DNA from: Paraburkholderia sp. Tr-20389
Lineage (GTDB): Bacteria > Pseudomonadota > Gammaproteobacteria > Burkholderiales > Burkholderiaceae
DNA: 64,000 nucleotides
Reading direction: 5' to 3'
Assembly: GCF_017104565.1 (NCBI RefSeq)
Contig: NZ_JAAGPD010000002.1
Location: forward strand, 186,001 to 250,000
The notes beneath the pieces are model-generated. The model had not been told where the DNA came from. It worked only from the letters and a program-made list of their open reading frames with translations, and ran no database searches. Of this stretch, positions 54,716 through 63,522 are shown one piece after another. Positions within the stretch are counted from its first letter, which is position 1. Each line of letters opens with the position of its first letter. Made by a program: the position numbers and the translations under genes.

Positions 54716-56062
54716 TTAACCGCGTACGCCCCACAACTGCAGTTGCAGGGAAGGAAACTCACCGGCAACGTGCAGTGCGATCCCGCCATGCTTCTCGACC
54801 AGTTCCCATAGCGGGCCGTTACGCAGAATTTCAAAGTACACGTAGCCCGAGTTGAACGGAATCTGTCTCGGCGCGACGGGCATCGCCTGTATGGGAATGC
54901 CGGGCAAATGGGCGCGCACGAGATCGGGCAGGCGCTCCGACGGAGCGACCTTGGCCTGGGTGGCAAACTGATGAGCCAGCGCATCGGGCGGCATCTGGGC
55001 GGATACAGCCAGAACGAGCGCGGTGAAGCTGCGCATTTCGGCGGGATCGACGACGGCGTTGCGCATGCCATAGCTTGCGTCGTGAAGCGCAATACTCTGC
55101 GCCGAGCGGACGAGTACCGCGTTGAGCAGCCACTGCGTATCTTCCACGAGCGGTTTGAGGCACAGGTATGGCTCTTCATGCTGGTACGGCGGATGCGTGG
55201 CGAGCGGCCTGCGCGTCGAGGGACGCACGTAGGTCGACAACTCGCCCGCCATGCTCGTCAGCAACGCATAGAGTTCGGCTGGAGAAGTCGTCGGGATACG
55301 CCGCAGATGCTGCAGCAGAGGCTCGTAGCGATTGAGCGTTTGCAGGAGCAGATAGTCCGAGACCTCGGCGACGGAACCGGGCTGGCCGTCATCGCCCGTC
55401 AAACGCTGGGCGAGCCGGTCGGCACGCATGCGGGTGAGATCGTGAATGTCGCCGAGCCAGCTCGCGAGCAGCTTGCTGGCCCCAAAGCCGCTGACGGGCG
55501 GCACGAGTGTTTCGTCGAGTTCGATACTGCCGTCGGCGCGCAGTGTTTTCACGCGTGTCAGTGGCAGACCGATCCATGCGTCGGCCAATTCCTTGCGGGG
55601 CAGCAACCGCAGCCGCAGGCGGGACAGTTGCACGGCCTGGAATCCGTGGCCGACGGAGTTCGCGTCGCGCACGTCGGCGTCGAATACGGCATAGCGGGCG
55701 AGCGACTCGGTCGGATTGTCGAAGGTGGTTTCCTCGCCATTAGGTACGCGTATCGGCACGGCGAGGTAAATGACCTGTTCCAGGTGCTCCTGACGGATCG
55801 TGAGCGGCGCAGGCGGCGGTGTGCTGCCAGGCATATCGAAGGGCGTGCCGTCTCCGAACACTCCGCTCGCCGACTTGACGAGCACCTTGCCCAGCGCCAG
55901 CGCTTCCGTGTCGATCTCGCAATGGGAAAAGCCGAAGAAGAACGGCGACAGCGGCGTTGCGCGCTTGTTCACGAAATGCTCGAGATAGCGCTCCTGCTGC
56001 TGGAACAATTGAGGACGAAGGAAGAGTCCTTCGCTCCAGGTAACCTTGTTATACCAACTCAT
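54716..56062 (-). CDS. tssK: T6SS baseplate protein TssK
   Basis: A 448-residue cytoplasmic baseplate protein with the conserved TssK start (MSWYNKVTWSEGLFLRPQLF, QQQERYLEHFV) and the middle segment LLLQTLNRYEPLLQHLRRIP. TssK joins the baseplate to the TssJLM membrane complex. It follows tssJ after 13 bases. The ribosome-binding site is weak, suggesting translational coupling. Confidence 0.96.
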   Translation of the reverse strand: MSWYNKVTWSEGLFLRPQLFQQQERYLEHFVNKRATPLSPFFFGFSHCEIDTEALALGKVLVKSASGVFGDGTPFDMPGSTPPPAPLTIRQEHLEQVIYLAVPIRVPNGEETTFDNPTESLARYAVFDADVRDANSVGHGFQAVQLSRLRLRLLPRKELADAWIGLPLTRVKTLRADGSIELDETLVPPVSGFGASKLLASWLGDIHDLTRMRADRLAQRLTGDDGQPGSVAEVSDYLLLQTLNRYEPLLQHLRRIPTTSPAELYALLTSMAGELSTYVRPSTRRPLATHPPYQHEEPYLCLKPLVEDTQWLLNAVLVRSAQSIALHDASYGMRNAVVDPAEMRSFTALVLAVSAQMPPDALAHQFATQAKVAPSERLPDLVRAHLPGIPIQAMPVAPRQIPFNSGYVYFEILRNGPLWELVEKHGGIALHVAGEFPSLQLQLWGVRG

Positions 56063-56075
56063 ACGGTGCAGATAT

Positions 56076-56588
56076 CTATTGAGCTTTCGATGAAATGTCG
56101 GTGATCCTGACTGCGTTTGCGTCGAGATCGACGGTGATTCGCAGTTGCGGAGCGCGGCTGTACCAACTGACGGCGGGCCGGGAAGGCAGCGGCCATACGG
56201 TGCGCCACACGGAATTCGGCAGGTCGCGGTACGCCGCGATCACGCCGAGCGCAGTGGTGGCATCGTTTGCCGCGCGGGTAACGGTTTGGCTCTGGCCCGG
56301 ACGCAGCAGGAACTGATCGCGCACGACCAGATCGTCAGCCAGGACTGCCTTGTCCTTGTCCTGCAGGGAGTAGAAGTCCGCCTGCGCGAACGCGTCGGTG
56401 CTCCGCAGTTCGTACAGACGCACGACAATCGGCGCAGCACGCTGCTGACCGTCGGGATTGACGTCATGCATTGCATGAAGCGATATGTCGAGTTTCACGG
56501 GCTCGCGCATGGGCGAGCGATTGTTGCCCGCACAGGAGACGAGTGCGAGCGCGCATGACAGGACGCCGAAGAAGCGAAGTATTCGCAT
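56076..56588 (-). CDS. tssJ: T6SS outer-membrane lipoprotein TssJ
   Basis: A 170-residue lipoprotein: signal peptide MRILRFFGVLSCALALVSC with lipobox LVSC, then the TssJ beta-sandwich (VKLDISLHAMHDVNPDGQQR; APIVVRLYELRSTDAFAQAD; FLLRPGQSQTVTRAAND). TssJ contacts the periplasmic part of TssM. The frame continues upstream, but the signal peptide sets the start at 56588; no good ribosome-binding site precedes it. It is separated from hcp by a leader that can form alternative hairpins. Confidence 0.93.
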   Translation of the reverse strand: MRILRFFGVLSCALALVSCAGNNRSPMREPVKLDISLHAMHDVNPDGQQRAAPIVVRLYELRSTDAFAQADFYSLQDKDKAVLADDLVVRDQFLLRPGQSQTVTRAANDATTALGVIAAYRDLPNSVWRTVWPLPSRPAVSWYSRAPQLRITVDLDANAVRITDISSKAQ

Positions 56589-56604
56589 CAGGAACCGCGA
56601 TAAT

Positions 56605-56644
56605 AAAAACGGGCCTGCTGCCCGGCATTCACGTACCGGGCAGC
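56605..56644 (-). promoter_or_regulatory. possible attenuator between hcp and tssJ
   Basis: On the minus strand two overlapping hairpins are possible. GCTGCCCGG pairs with CCGGGCAGC around a 10-base loop; alternatively CGGGC-AGCAG-GCCCG forms a stem followed directly by TTTTT, a rho-independent terminator. They share CGGGC and so exclude each other. Confidence 0.6.
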
Positions 56645-56667
56645 GCATGTCGAGCGCTAGACGCAAC

Positions 56668-57150
56668 TCACAGTTCCTGGTTTCCCTTGATGTCATAGGC
56701 GGCCGTCACGGCGCCGCCGCTGCCGCCCTGCTCGTTCTGAACCACGTATTCCTGCTTCACCTTCGCGAACGACAAGCGGACCTGCTCCAGAATCCCGTTG
56801 TCATCGTTGCTGCCGGCCGGTCGCACCTGGGTGATGATCACATCGCTCATCGTGAGCTTCAGGTATTCGAGCGGGTTGCCGCCCGCCTTGCGCACGGAGA
56901 GGACGGCAGAATCGACGTGCTTGCCCGTCAGGCAGTACTTCATCAGGTTCGGGCTGGCGCGGTCGACCAGATGCTCGAACTGGAGGTCGTCCACACGTGC
57001 CTTGCCGGCGCCGCCACCGCTACCGGTATGCATGGTGGAGTCCTGCGCAACGCACCAGCCCCATTTGAGGACTTCGATTTCACGTTTGTGCGTCGAGTCC
57101 TGCGACTCACCGTCGATGCCGTTGATTTTCATGAAGATGTCTTGTGCCAT
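56668..57150 (-). CDS. hcp: T6SS tube protein Hcp (TssD)
   Basis: A 160-residue Hcp: MAQDIFMKINGIDGESQDST, the EIEVLKWGWCVAQDS strand, SPNLMKYCLTGKHVDSAVLS, and a C-terminal AYDIKGNQEL. Hcp hexamers stack to form the tube fired by the T6SS and can carry effectors. The length is usual for this subgroup. It lies 75 bases after tssC. The likely hairpin terminator downstream would let hcp be expressed more than the genes after it. Confidence 0.97.
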   Translation of the reverse strand: MAQDIFMKINGIDGESQDSTHKREIEVLKWGWCVAQDSTMHTGSGGGAGKARVDDLQFEHLVDRASPNLMKYCLTGKHVDSAVLSVRKAGGNPLEYLKLTMSDVIITQVRPAGSNDDNGILEQVRLSFAKVKQEYVVQNEQGGSGGAVTAAYDIKGNQEL

Positions 57151-57225
57151 TTTTGAGGCTCCTGGGGTCGGAAAGTGAAGCCGGCGCTAGCCGGCAGGTC
57201 GGTCCTGGCAAGCTGGATCAGCAGC

Positions 57226-58728
57226 TCACGCGGCCTGATTCACCGAAGGAAGGCGCGTGACGAGTCGTAACGAGACCGTCAGCCCTTCGAGCTGGAAATG
57301 CGGACGCAGGAAGAACTTCGCCTGGTAGTAGCCGGGATTGCCCTCGACGTCCTCGACCACGACTTCGGCGGCTGCAAGCGGGCGGCTCGCCTTCGTTTCC
57401 TGAGACGAATTGGTCGGATCGGCATCGACGTAATGCATGACCCAGCCGTTGAGCCAGCTCTGCATTTCCTCCCGCGACCGGAAGCTGCCGATCTTGTCGC
57501 GCACGATGCACTTCAGGTAGTGCGCGAAGCGCGAGCAGGCGAAAAGATATGGCAGGCGTGCCGAGAGATTCGCGTTTGCCGTGGCGTCGGCATCGTAGTA
57601 TTCGGCCGGACGCTGCAGCGACTGCGCGCCGATGAACGTCGCGTGATCGGTGTTCTTGCGGTGAATGAGCGGAATGAACCCGTTCTTCGAAAGCTCCGCC
57701 TCGCGCCGGTCGGAGATCGCGATTTCGGTGGGGCATTTCATATCGATGCCGCCGTCGTCGGTCGGAAACGTGTGGCAGGGAAGGTCGGCCACGGTGCCGC
57801 CGGACTCCACGCCACGAATCAGCGAACACCAGCCGTAGCGCTTAAACGAGCGGTTGATGTTCGCGCCCATCGCATAGGCCGCGTTCGACCAGGCGAACTT
57901 GCGATGGTCGGGGCCGCCGACCTCTTCTTCGAAATCGAACTCGTCGACGGGATTCGTTTTTGCACCATACGGCAAGCGCGAGAGGAAACGCGGCATGGCG
58001 AGCGCGATGTAGCGAGCGTCTTCTGTGCTTCGTAAAGAATTCCACGGCGCATATTCGAGGTTCTGCGCAAAGATCCGGGTGAGATCTCGGGGATTCGCGA
58101 GCTCCTGCCACGATTCCATCTGAAGTACGGAAGGCGATGCTCCCGATATGAACGGCGTGTGTGCCGCCGCCGCGATCTTCGCGATGGAAGCGAGCAGGTC
58201 GACATCGTGCGGCGTATGGTCGAAGTAGTAGTCCGCGACCAGGCAGCCATAAGGCTCGCCGCCGAGTTGACCGTACTCTTCTTCATAGATCTGCTTGAAG
58301 AGCGGACTCTGATCCCACGCGATGCCCTTGTAGCGCTTGAGCGTGCGATGCAGATCTTCCTTCGATAAGTCCATGAAGCGGATTTTCAGCCGTTCGTCGG
58401 TCTCCGTGTTCGACACGAGATGATGCAACCCGCGCCACGCGGATTCGAGCTTCTGAAATGCCTCGTGATGCAGGATCTGGTTGATCTGTTCCGACAGCTT
58501 GTGATCGATTTGCGCGATGATCGCTTCGATGCTGTCGTATGCGTCGTCGCTGACGGTGATCGCGTGGCGCAAGGCCTGTTCGGCGAGAGTTTGGACCGCG
58601 TGCTCGACGGCTACGCGGGCTTCGTCGGTTTTCGGGCGGAACTCGCGTTCGAGTAGCTGCGAGAACTCGCTTTGCGTGTTGTGGGCTGCGGCAGTGACAC
58701 CGTTGGCAAATGCCTGATCGACTGTCAT
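57226..58728 (-). CDS. tssC: T6SS sheath large subunit TssC
   Basis: A 500-residue sheath protein (VipB type) with the conserved ESAWRGLHHLVSNTETDERL, LVADYYFDHTPHDVDLL, FMDLSKEDLHRTLKRYKG and the C-terminal domain ending in VSLRLVTRLPSVNQAA. With TssB it forms the contractile sheath. AAGGAAATCC precedes ATG, and the gene follows tssB after 38 bases. Confidence 0.97.
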   Translation of the reverse strand: MTVDQAFANGVTAAAHNTQSEFSQLLEREFRPKTDEARVAVEHAVQTLAEQALRHAITVSDDAYDSIEAIIAQIDHKLSEQINQILHHEAFQKLESAWRGLHHLVSNTETDERLKIRFMDLSKEDLHRTLKRYKGIAWDQSPLFKQIYEEEYGQLGGEPYGCLVADYYFDHTPHDVDLLASIAKIAAAAHTPFISGASPSVLQMESWQELANPRDLTRIFAQNLEYAPWNSLRSTEDARYIALAMPRFLSRLPYGAKTNPVDEFDFEEEVGGPDHRKFAWSNAAYAMGANINRSFKRYGWCSLIRGVESGGTVADLPCHTFPTDDGGIDMKCPTEIAISDRREAELSKNGFIPLIHRKNTDHATFIGAQSLQRPAEYYDADATANANLSARLPYLFACSRFAHYLKCIVRDKIGSFRSREEMQSWLNGWVMHYVDADPTNSSQETKASRPLAAAEVVVEDVEGNPGYYQAKFFLRPHFQLEGLTVSLRLVTRLPSVNQAA

Positions 58729-58766
58729 GGATTTCCTTGGAATAGCGTATGTTTCGGCGCGAGTCG

Positions 58767-59330
58767 TTAAAGGTCCGAAGGCGCTTCCGCCTCGCCCGAT
58801 GAACCGTCCTGAGCCTCGCTTTGCACGTTGGACTTTGGCTTGGGCGCCGCGGCGAGCGAATTGAGCAATGCCCGGTCGGTCAGCAGACTGTTGATGAGCG
58901 ACTCGGCGCCGGATTTGCCGTCCATATAGGTCTGCAGGTTCGCCAGCTGGGTTCGTGCGTCGAGCAGCTGGCGTAGCGCGCTGACCTTGCGTGCGATGGC
59001 GGCAGGAGAAAAATCGTCCATGTTCTCGAAGGTCATATCCACCATCACCCGACCTTCTCCCGTCAACGTATTCGGTACGGCGAACGCTACGCGCGGCATG
59101 ATCGCCTTCATGCGTTCGTCGAAGTTGTCGATATCGACATCGAGAAAGCGCCGTTCGGCTACGGGCGGTAACGGCTCGCCCGGCTTGCCGGACAGGTCAG
59201 CGAGAACACCCATCACGAACGGCAATTCCACTTTCTTTTCGGAGCCGTAGACCTCGACGTCGTATTCGATCTGCACGCGCGGCGCGCGGTTGCGTGCGAT
59301 GAACTTCTGGGAGCTGTCGAATGAAGACAT
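58767..59330 (-). CDS. tssB: T6SS sheath small subunit TssB
   Basis: A 187-residue VipA-type sheath protein: SQKFIARNRAPRVQIEYDVE, ELPFVMGVLADLSGKP, RFLDVDIDNFDERMKAI, and the conserved VDMTFENMDDFSP. The C-terminal tail is Ser/Glu-rich. It lies 25 bases after tssH and 38 before tssC. Confidence 0.97.
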   Translation of the reverse strand: MSSFDSSQKFIARNRAPRVQIEYDVEVYGSEKKVELPFVMGVLADLSGKPGEPLPPVAERRFLDVDIDNFDERMKAIMPRVAFAVPNTLTGEGRVMVDMTFENMDDFSPAAIARKVSALRQLLDARTQLANLQTYMDGKSGAESLINSLLTDRALLNSLAAAPKPKSNVQSEAQDGSSGEAEAPSDL

Positions 59331-59355
59331 GCGTTTCTCCGTGTGAAAAGAGTGT

Positions 59356-62082
59356 TTAAGTAAGGGCTGGCTGGCGCGAGCCGGACCGGTCTGCTGCCGC
59401 GTCGGTATCGGTCACGTCGAAGGTGATGGCCGTGCATGGTGTGGTTCGATCGTCGGCGGTGCCGATCCGGATGCCCGCGATGCGACGGTTCGCGGCAAGC
59501 GCATCGAGCCACAGCGCGGACAGCCGCGGCAGGACATGCTGGTCGATGAAGTCGATCAACGCCCTCGCGCCCGTCTGTCCAACGACGCACTGACCGACGA
59601 TGTAATCGGCCACGCTGACGTCGTAGCCAAGTTCGATTGCGTGTGCATCGTCCATACGCTGCACCACACGATCGAGATGAAGACGCACGATGCTCACTAG
59701 CGCCGCGTGCGTGAGCGGCCGATAGGGCACGACGGCGATCCGGCCGAGAAACGCGGCCGGAAAGACACCGAGCAATTCTTGCGTCAGCGCGGCGCGCAAC
59801 TCGGCGTGATCGGGCGCGGGGGAGGCACGGTCGCACATGCTTGAGATCATCTCCGCCCCGGCATTGCTGGTAAGCAGAATGATCGTGTTCCGGAAGTCGA
59901 TGAAGCGCCCGTCGCCGTCTTCCATGTAGCCTTTGTCGAACACCTGGAAGAATATTTCGTGTACGTCCCGATGGGCTTTTTCGATCTCGTCGAGCAGGAC
60001 GACGGAATAGGGCCGCCGCCGTACCGCTTCGGTCAGCACGCCGCCTTCGCCATAACCCACGTATCCGGGCGGTGCGCCTTTGAGCCCGGAGACCGTATGC
60101 GCCTCCTGGTACTCGCTCAGGTTGATGGTGATGAGGTTTTGTTCACCGCCGTACAGCGTTTGCGCGAGCGCAAGCGCGGTCTCGGTCTTGCCGACACCGG
60201 ACGGCCCGGCTAGCAGAAAAACGCCGAGCGGCTTCTTCGGATCGGCAAGGCCTGCGCGAGCCGTCCTGACGCGCTCGCTGATCTGTGCGAGCGCGTCAGG
60301 CTGTCCGGTCACGCGCGAGGCGAGGATGTCGGACAGCGTTTGCACGGCGGCGATCTCGTCGGTGATCATGCGGCCGACGGGAATACCCGTCCAGTCCGAA
60401 ACGATCTCCGCTACGACGGCCTGATCGACGTCGGGAAACACCAGCGGCGTTTCACCCTGCAGCGTACGGACATCGGCCAGCAGCGCTTGCAGACGCTCAG
60501 CTGCGGAGTCGTCATCAAGCGCCGATCCCGATGCGTGAACCACGGACGACGCATCCAACGCTGTTTCGCGCGCTCGGATGAGCGCTTGCACCGCTGCCGT
60601 TTGTGTGTGCCAACGTGCTTCGAGTTCGCTTTGTTCCACAAGGAGCGTATCGATGCGCGACTGTGCGCCGCTCAGTTCCCGATCGGATTCGAATCCGATG
60701 CGCGCCTCCTGTTCGAGCAGCCCGTATTCCACGCAGGCAGCCTGCAGGCGTTGACGCGTATTCTGCAGTTCGTGCGGTGGCGTGTGCTGGGAAAGCGCGA
60801 CGCGGGCGCAGGCGGTGTCGAGCAGGCTGATAGCCTTGTCCGGCAACTGGCGCGACGGGAGATAACGATGCGAGAGCGTGACAGCCGCGCGGATTGCTTC
60901 GTCACGCACGATCACGCCGTGATGGCGCGAGAAAGTCGGGGCCAGTCCGCGCACCATATCGATGGCGGCAGATTCTTCCGGCTCGCAGACCTGCAGCATC
61001 TGAAAGCGCCTCGTCAACGCGGGATCTTTTTCGATGTGGCGCTTGTATTCGGACCAGGTCGTGGCGCCGATCATTCTCACCGCGCCACGGGCGAGCGCTG
61101 GTTTGAGCAGGTTGGCGGCATCGCCGGTGCCGGCCTGACCACCCGCACCGACGAGCGTATGAATTTCGTCGACGAAAAGAATGATGGGCACGTGCGACTT
61201 GCTGGCCGCCTCCAGGAGATCCTTCAGGCGCGCCTCGAACTCTCCTTTCATGCTCGCGCCCGCGAGCAACGCACCGACGTCGAGCGAAAGCAGTCGCGTG
61301 TCGGCAAGCTTCGCAGAGGCCTCGCCCGCGGCGATCGCAATTGCGAGTCCTTCAACTACCGCCGTCTTGCCGACGCCGGCTTCCCCGGTGAGCAATGGAT
61401 TGTTCTGGCGCCGCCGCAGCAGCACATCGACGACGGTACGAATCTCCTCGTCCCGGCCGATCACCGCGTCGAGTTCACCGGCGCGTGCGAGCGCCGTGAG
61501 ATCCGTGCAGTAGCGGTCCAGCACGTTGCGGGTCGGTGGCTTCAGTGCGTTCGAGGCCTCGCCAGGTATGGATGGCGTCAGGTCGCTGCCGTCGTGTGGC
61601 AAGTCGTTTGCCTCGGGCGAGCCGTCGATCCAGGACCGCAGCGCATCTTTGAGCCCATCGACGGGAATACTCGCGAACTCAGGCGAAATCGCCAGCAGCA
61701 CGCGCCGCAATTCAGGCGTTGTCACGATTGCCGCGATGAGCCAGGCGCCCCGAATCAAACGATCCTGGAACGCGAGTGTCGCCAGGACCCAGGCACGCTC
61801 GATCGCCGTTTCGACGTGATGCGAAAAATCGAGGATCGAGCCCGACCCGGCCGGCAATGCTTTCAATGCGCGGGTGAGATCGCGATCAAGCGTTTCCCGC
61901 TCGATACCTGCATGCCGCACGATGCGGTGCAGATCGCCGTCGGCGATCTGCAGCATCTGCTGGATACAGTGCACCAGTTCCACATACGGATTCCCACGCA
62001 GCTTGCTGAACGCTGTTGCAGATTCGATGCTGCGAAACAACGTGGTTCCGAGTTTTCCGTATAGCGCGTGGCGTGGAATCAT
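59356..62082 (-). CDS. tssH: T6SS sheath-recycling ATPase TssH (ClpV)
   Basis: A 908-residue ClpB/ClpA-type double AAA+ ATPase. After the ClpV N-domain, Walker A1 is at residues 233-240 (GEAGVGKT) with Walker B1 in IILFVDEIHTLVGAG; the second ATPase domain has GPSGVGKTETALALAQ near residue 640 and VVLLDEIEKAHRDVHE. ClpV disassembles contracted sheaths for reuse. It is the first gene of the minus-strand T6SS operon, divergent from tagK. Confidence 0.96.
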   Translation of the reverse strand: MIPRHALYGKLGTTLFRSIESATAFSKLRGNPYVELVHCIQQMLQIADGDLHRIVRHAGIERETLDRDLTRALKALPAGSGSILDFSHHVETAIERAWVLATLAFQDRLIRGAWLIAAIVTTPELRRVLLAISPEFASIPVDGLKDALRSWIDGSPEANDLPHDGSDLTPSIPGEASNALKPPTRNVLDRYCTDLTALARAGELDAVIGRDEEIRTVVDVLLRRRQNNPLLTGEAGVGKTAVVEGLAIAIAAGEASAKLADTRLLSLDVGALLAGASMKGEFEARLKDLLEAASKSHVPIILFVDEIHTLVGAGGQAGTGDAANLLKPALARGAVRMIGATTWSEYKRHIEKDPALTRRFQMLQVCEPEESAAIDMVRGLAPTFSRHHGVIVRDEAIRAAVTLSHRYLPSRQLPDKAISLLDTACARVALSQHTPPHELQNTRQRLQAACVEYGLLEQEARIGFESDRELSGAQSRIDTLLVEQSELEARWHTQTAAVQALIRARETALDASSVVHASGSALDDDSAAERLQALLADVRTLQGETPLVFPDVDQAVVAEIVSDWTGIPVGRMITDEIAAVQTLSDILASRVTGQPDALAQISERVRTARAGLADPKKPLGVFLLAGPSGVGKTETALALAQTLYGGEQNLITINLSEYQEAHTVSGLKGAPPGYVGYGEGGVLTEAVRRRPYSVVLLDEIEKAHRDVHEIFFQVFDKGYMEDGDGRFIDFRNTIILLTSNAGAEMISSMCDRASPAPDHAELRAALTQELLGVFPAAFLGRIAVVPYRPLTHAALVSIVRLHLDRVVQRMDDAHAIELGYDVSVADYIVGQCVVGQTGARALIDFIDQHVLPRLSALWLDALAANRRIAGIRIGTADDRTTPCTAITFDVTDTDAAADRSGSRQPALT

Positions 62083-62351
62083 TGCTTTAAATACTCAGTA
62101 CGACGAACTAAATAAAGCCTGACCAGGAACATGAAGCAAGATCGTCATAGACAGCGATCAGATTGATGTCCGATGATGGATCGTCAGGATACGCAGTGGC
62201 ACTATCCAATTCAACTTGCCAGCGTGAAAAACTCAAGCATTGTGATTGCGCGTTTGATTATCGTCCATAAGAATAGGTAGGATTACTGGACAATGCATTG
62301 CGATTCGTGGTCGAATGACTCGCGGCTTATTCACGACTTCTATGGCACCCA

Positions 62352-62924
62352 ATGCAGTTCTCCGCTAGACGTCTTCATTTCACATCGGTTTCGATGAAAG
62401 CACGCTTGTGCATTCCTGATTGGCCGGATCGACCGGTTGAGCGGGCGAGCATGGAAGACACGACAGCGGCGCCCATTAGTCCGCAGCCGTCTTCTCCGGA
62501 CGGAGACGAATTGATTCAATCGCTCCATGCGTACTACTGCGAGGCATTGAAGTCGCCTCATCGCATGTCGACAGGGATGGGTGATGGCATGCACATTGCG
62601 GCGGCGCATGCTGCGGCAAGCGCCGAGCCGACAATCGATACGAGCCGCACCCCAGACGACGGATTGGGCGTGCTGAACGCGCACGGGCAGCGGCTGGATG
62701 ATCTGATCGATCGGCTGGTGCCGGGCGGTGCGCCGGGACATTCCGAACCGGCCTTTGAAGGGCCTTTTGAAATACTGAGCCTGTTCGAGTTACGCGAACC
62801 GCACCTGGACGAAACACTGCGACCTTGGCCCGTACCACCGGAACTGGCACGCAGTGAGCATCATGCTCCCGCAATCGATAGCCCGATGCAGAAACCTGTT
62901 CATGCGCTGCATCGGTGGGACTGA
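62352..62924 (+). CDS. T6SS-associated TagK-like protein
   Basis: A 190-residue protein without membrane segments. The C-terminal half (LHAYYCEALKSPHRMSTGMG; FEGPFEILSLFELREPHLDE; VPPELARSEHHAPAIDSPMQ) matches what I remember of the TagK domain seen next to tssE in Burkholderia-type T6SS loci. The N-terminus is shorter than usual, and the start is uncertain: 62352, 62394 or 62451 are possible, none with a strong ribosome-binding site. The role is unknown. Confidence 0.65.
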   Translation: MQFSARRLHFTSVSMKARLCIPDWPDRPVERASMEDTTAAPISPQPSSPDGDELIQSLHAYYCEALKSPHRMSTGMGDGMHIAAAHAAASAEPTIDTSRTPDDGLGVLNAHGQRLDDLIDRLVPGGAPGHSEPAFEGPFEILSLFELREPHLDETLRPWPVPPELARSEHHAPAIDSPMQKPVHALHRWD

Positions 62925-63018
62925 CAACGTGATGAGGGAAACGCTTGTGAAGACATTCGATGACAGTGCGGCCGCTTCGAACACGCCGCAATCGTTGCGT
63001 GCGAGCGGAGGCTATCTG

Positions 63019-63495
63019 ATGCCGACTCTGATCGACCGTTTGCGCGACGACGCTCCGCATCGCCAGACCGAGATACCGGCCGAATATGCCGTCACGCGCG
63101 CACGCATGAGAGAGATCATCCAGCGCGACATCGCCTACTTGCTGAATACGACCAATCTCACGGACCAGATCGACTCGAAGCGCCACGCGCTTGCTGCAGG
63201 TTCGACGGTGAACTTCGGCGTGCCGCCGCTTGCGGGCGCGTTCACGGCTGCATACCGGTGGTCGGATATCGAAGCGGCCGTCCAGTCAGCCCTGGCGCGA
63301 TTCGAGCCCCGGCTGATACCGGAGTCGATCCAGCTCGTTCCACTCAGCGACGCCGATCGCAAAGGGCGTCACAGCCGAATGGCATTTGAAATTCGCGGGC
63401 TGGTCCGTATAGAGCCCTACCCGCTTGAGTTCATCGTGCAAAGTTCGCTCGACCTGGAAACGAGCCGGGTGCAGTTCGATCTCGATCGGGCTTGA
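63019..63495 (+). CDS. tssE: T6SS baseplate protein TssE (gp25-like)
   Basis: A 158-residue phage gp25-like protein: MPTLIDRLRDDAPHRQTEIP, then DIAYLLNTTNLTDQIDSKRH, TVNFGVPPLAGAF and a C-terminal FIVQSSLDLETSRVQFDLD. It starts sheath assembly at the baseplate. The frame is open upstream into tagK, but GGAGG seven bases before the ATG at 63019 and the family N-terminus fix the start. Confidence 0.95.
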   Translation: MPTLIDRLRDDAPHRQTEIPAEYAVTRARMREIIQRDIAYLLNTTNLTDQIDSKRHALAAGSTVNFGVPPLAGAFTAAYRWSDIEAAVQSALARFEPRLIPESIQLVPLSDADRKGRHSRMAFEIRGLVRIEPYPLEFIVQSSLDLETSRVQFDLDRA

Positions 63496-63522
63496 ATCGT
63501 CTCGCCCGAGGTTTGAATCGAT

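Noticed and set aside
62083-62351. Search for a sigma-54 promoter between tssH and tagK
   Set aside because: TGGCAC near 62197 has no GC element at the required spacing; no promoter could be assigned in this 269-base gap.
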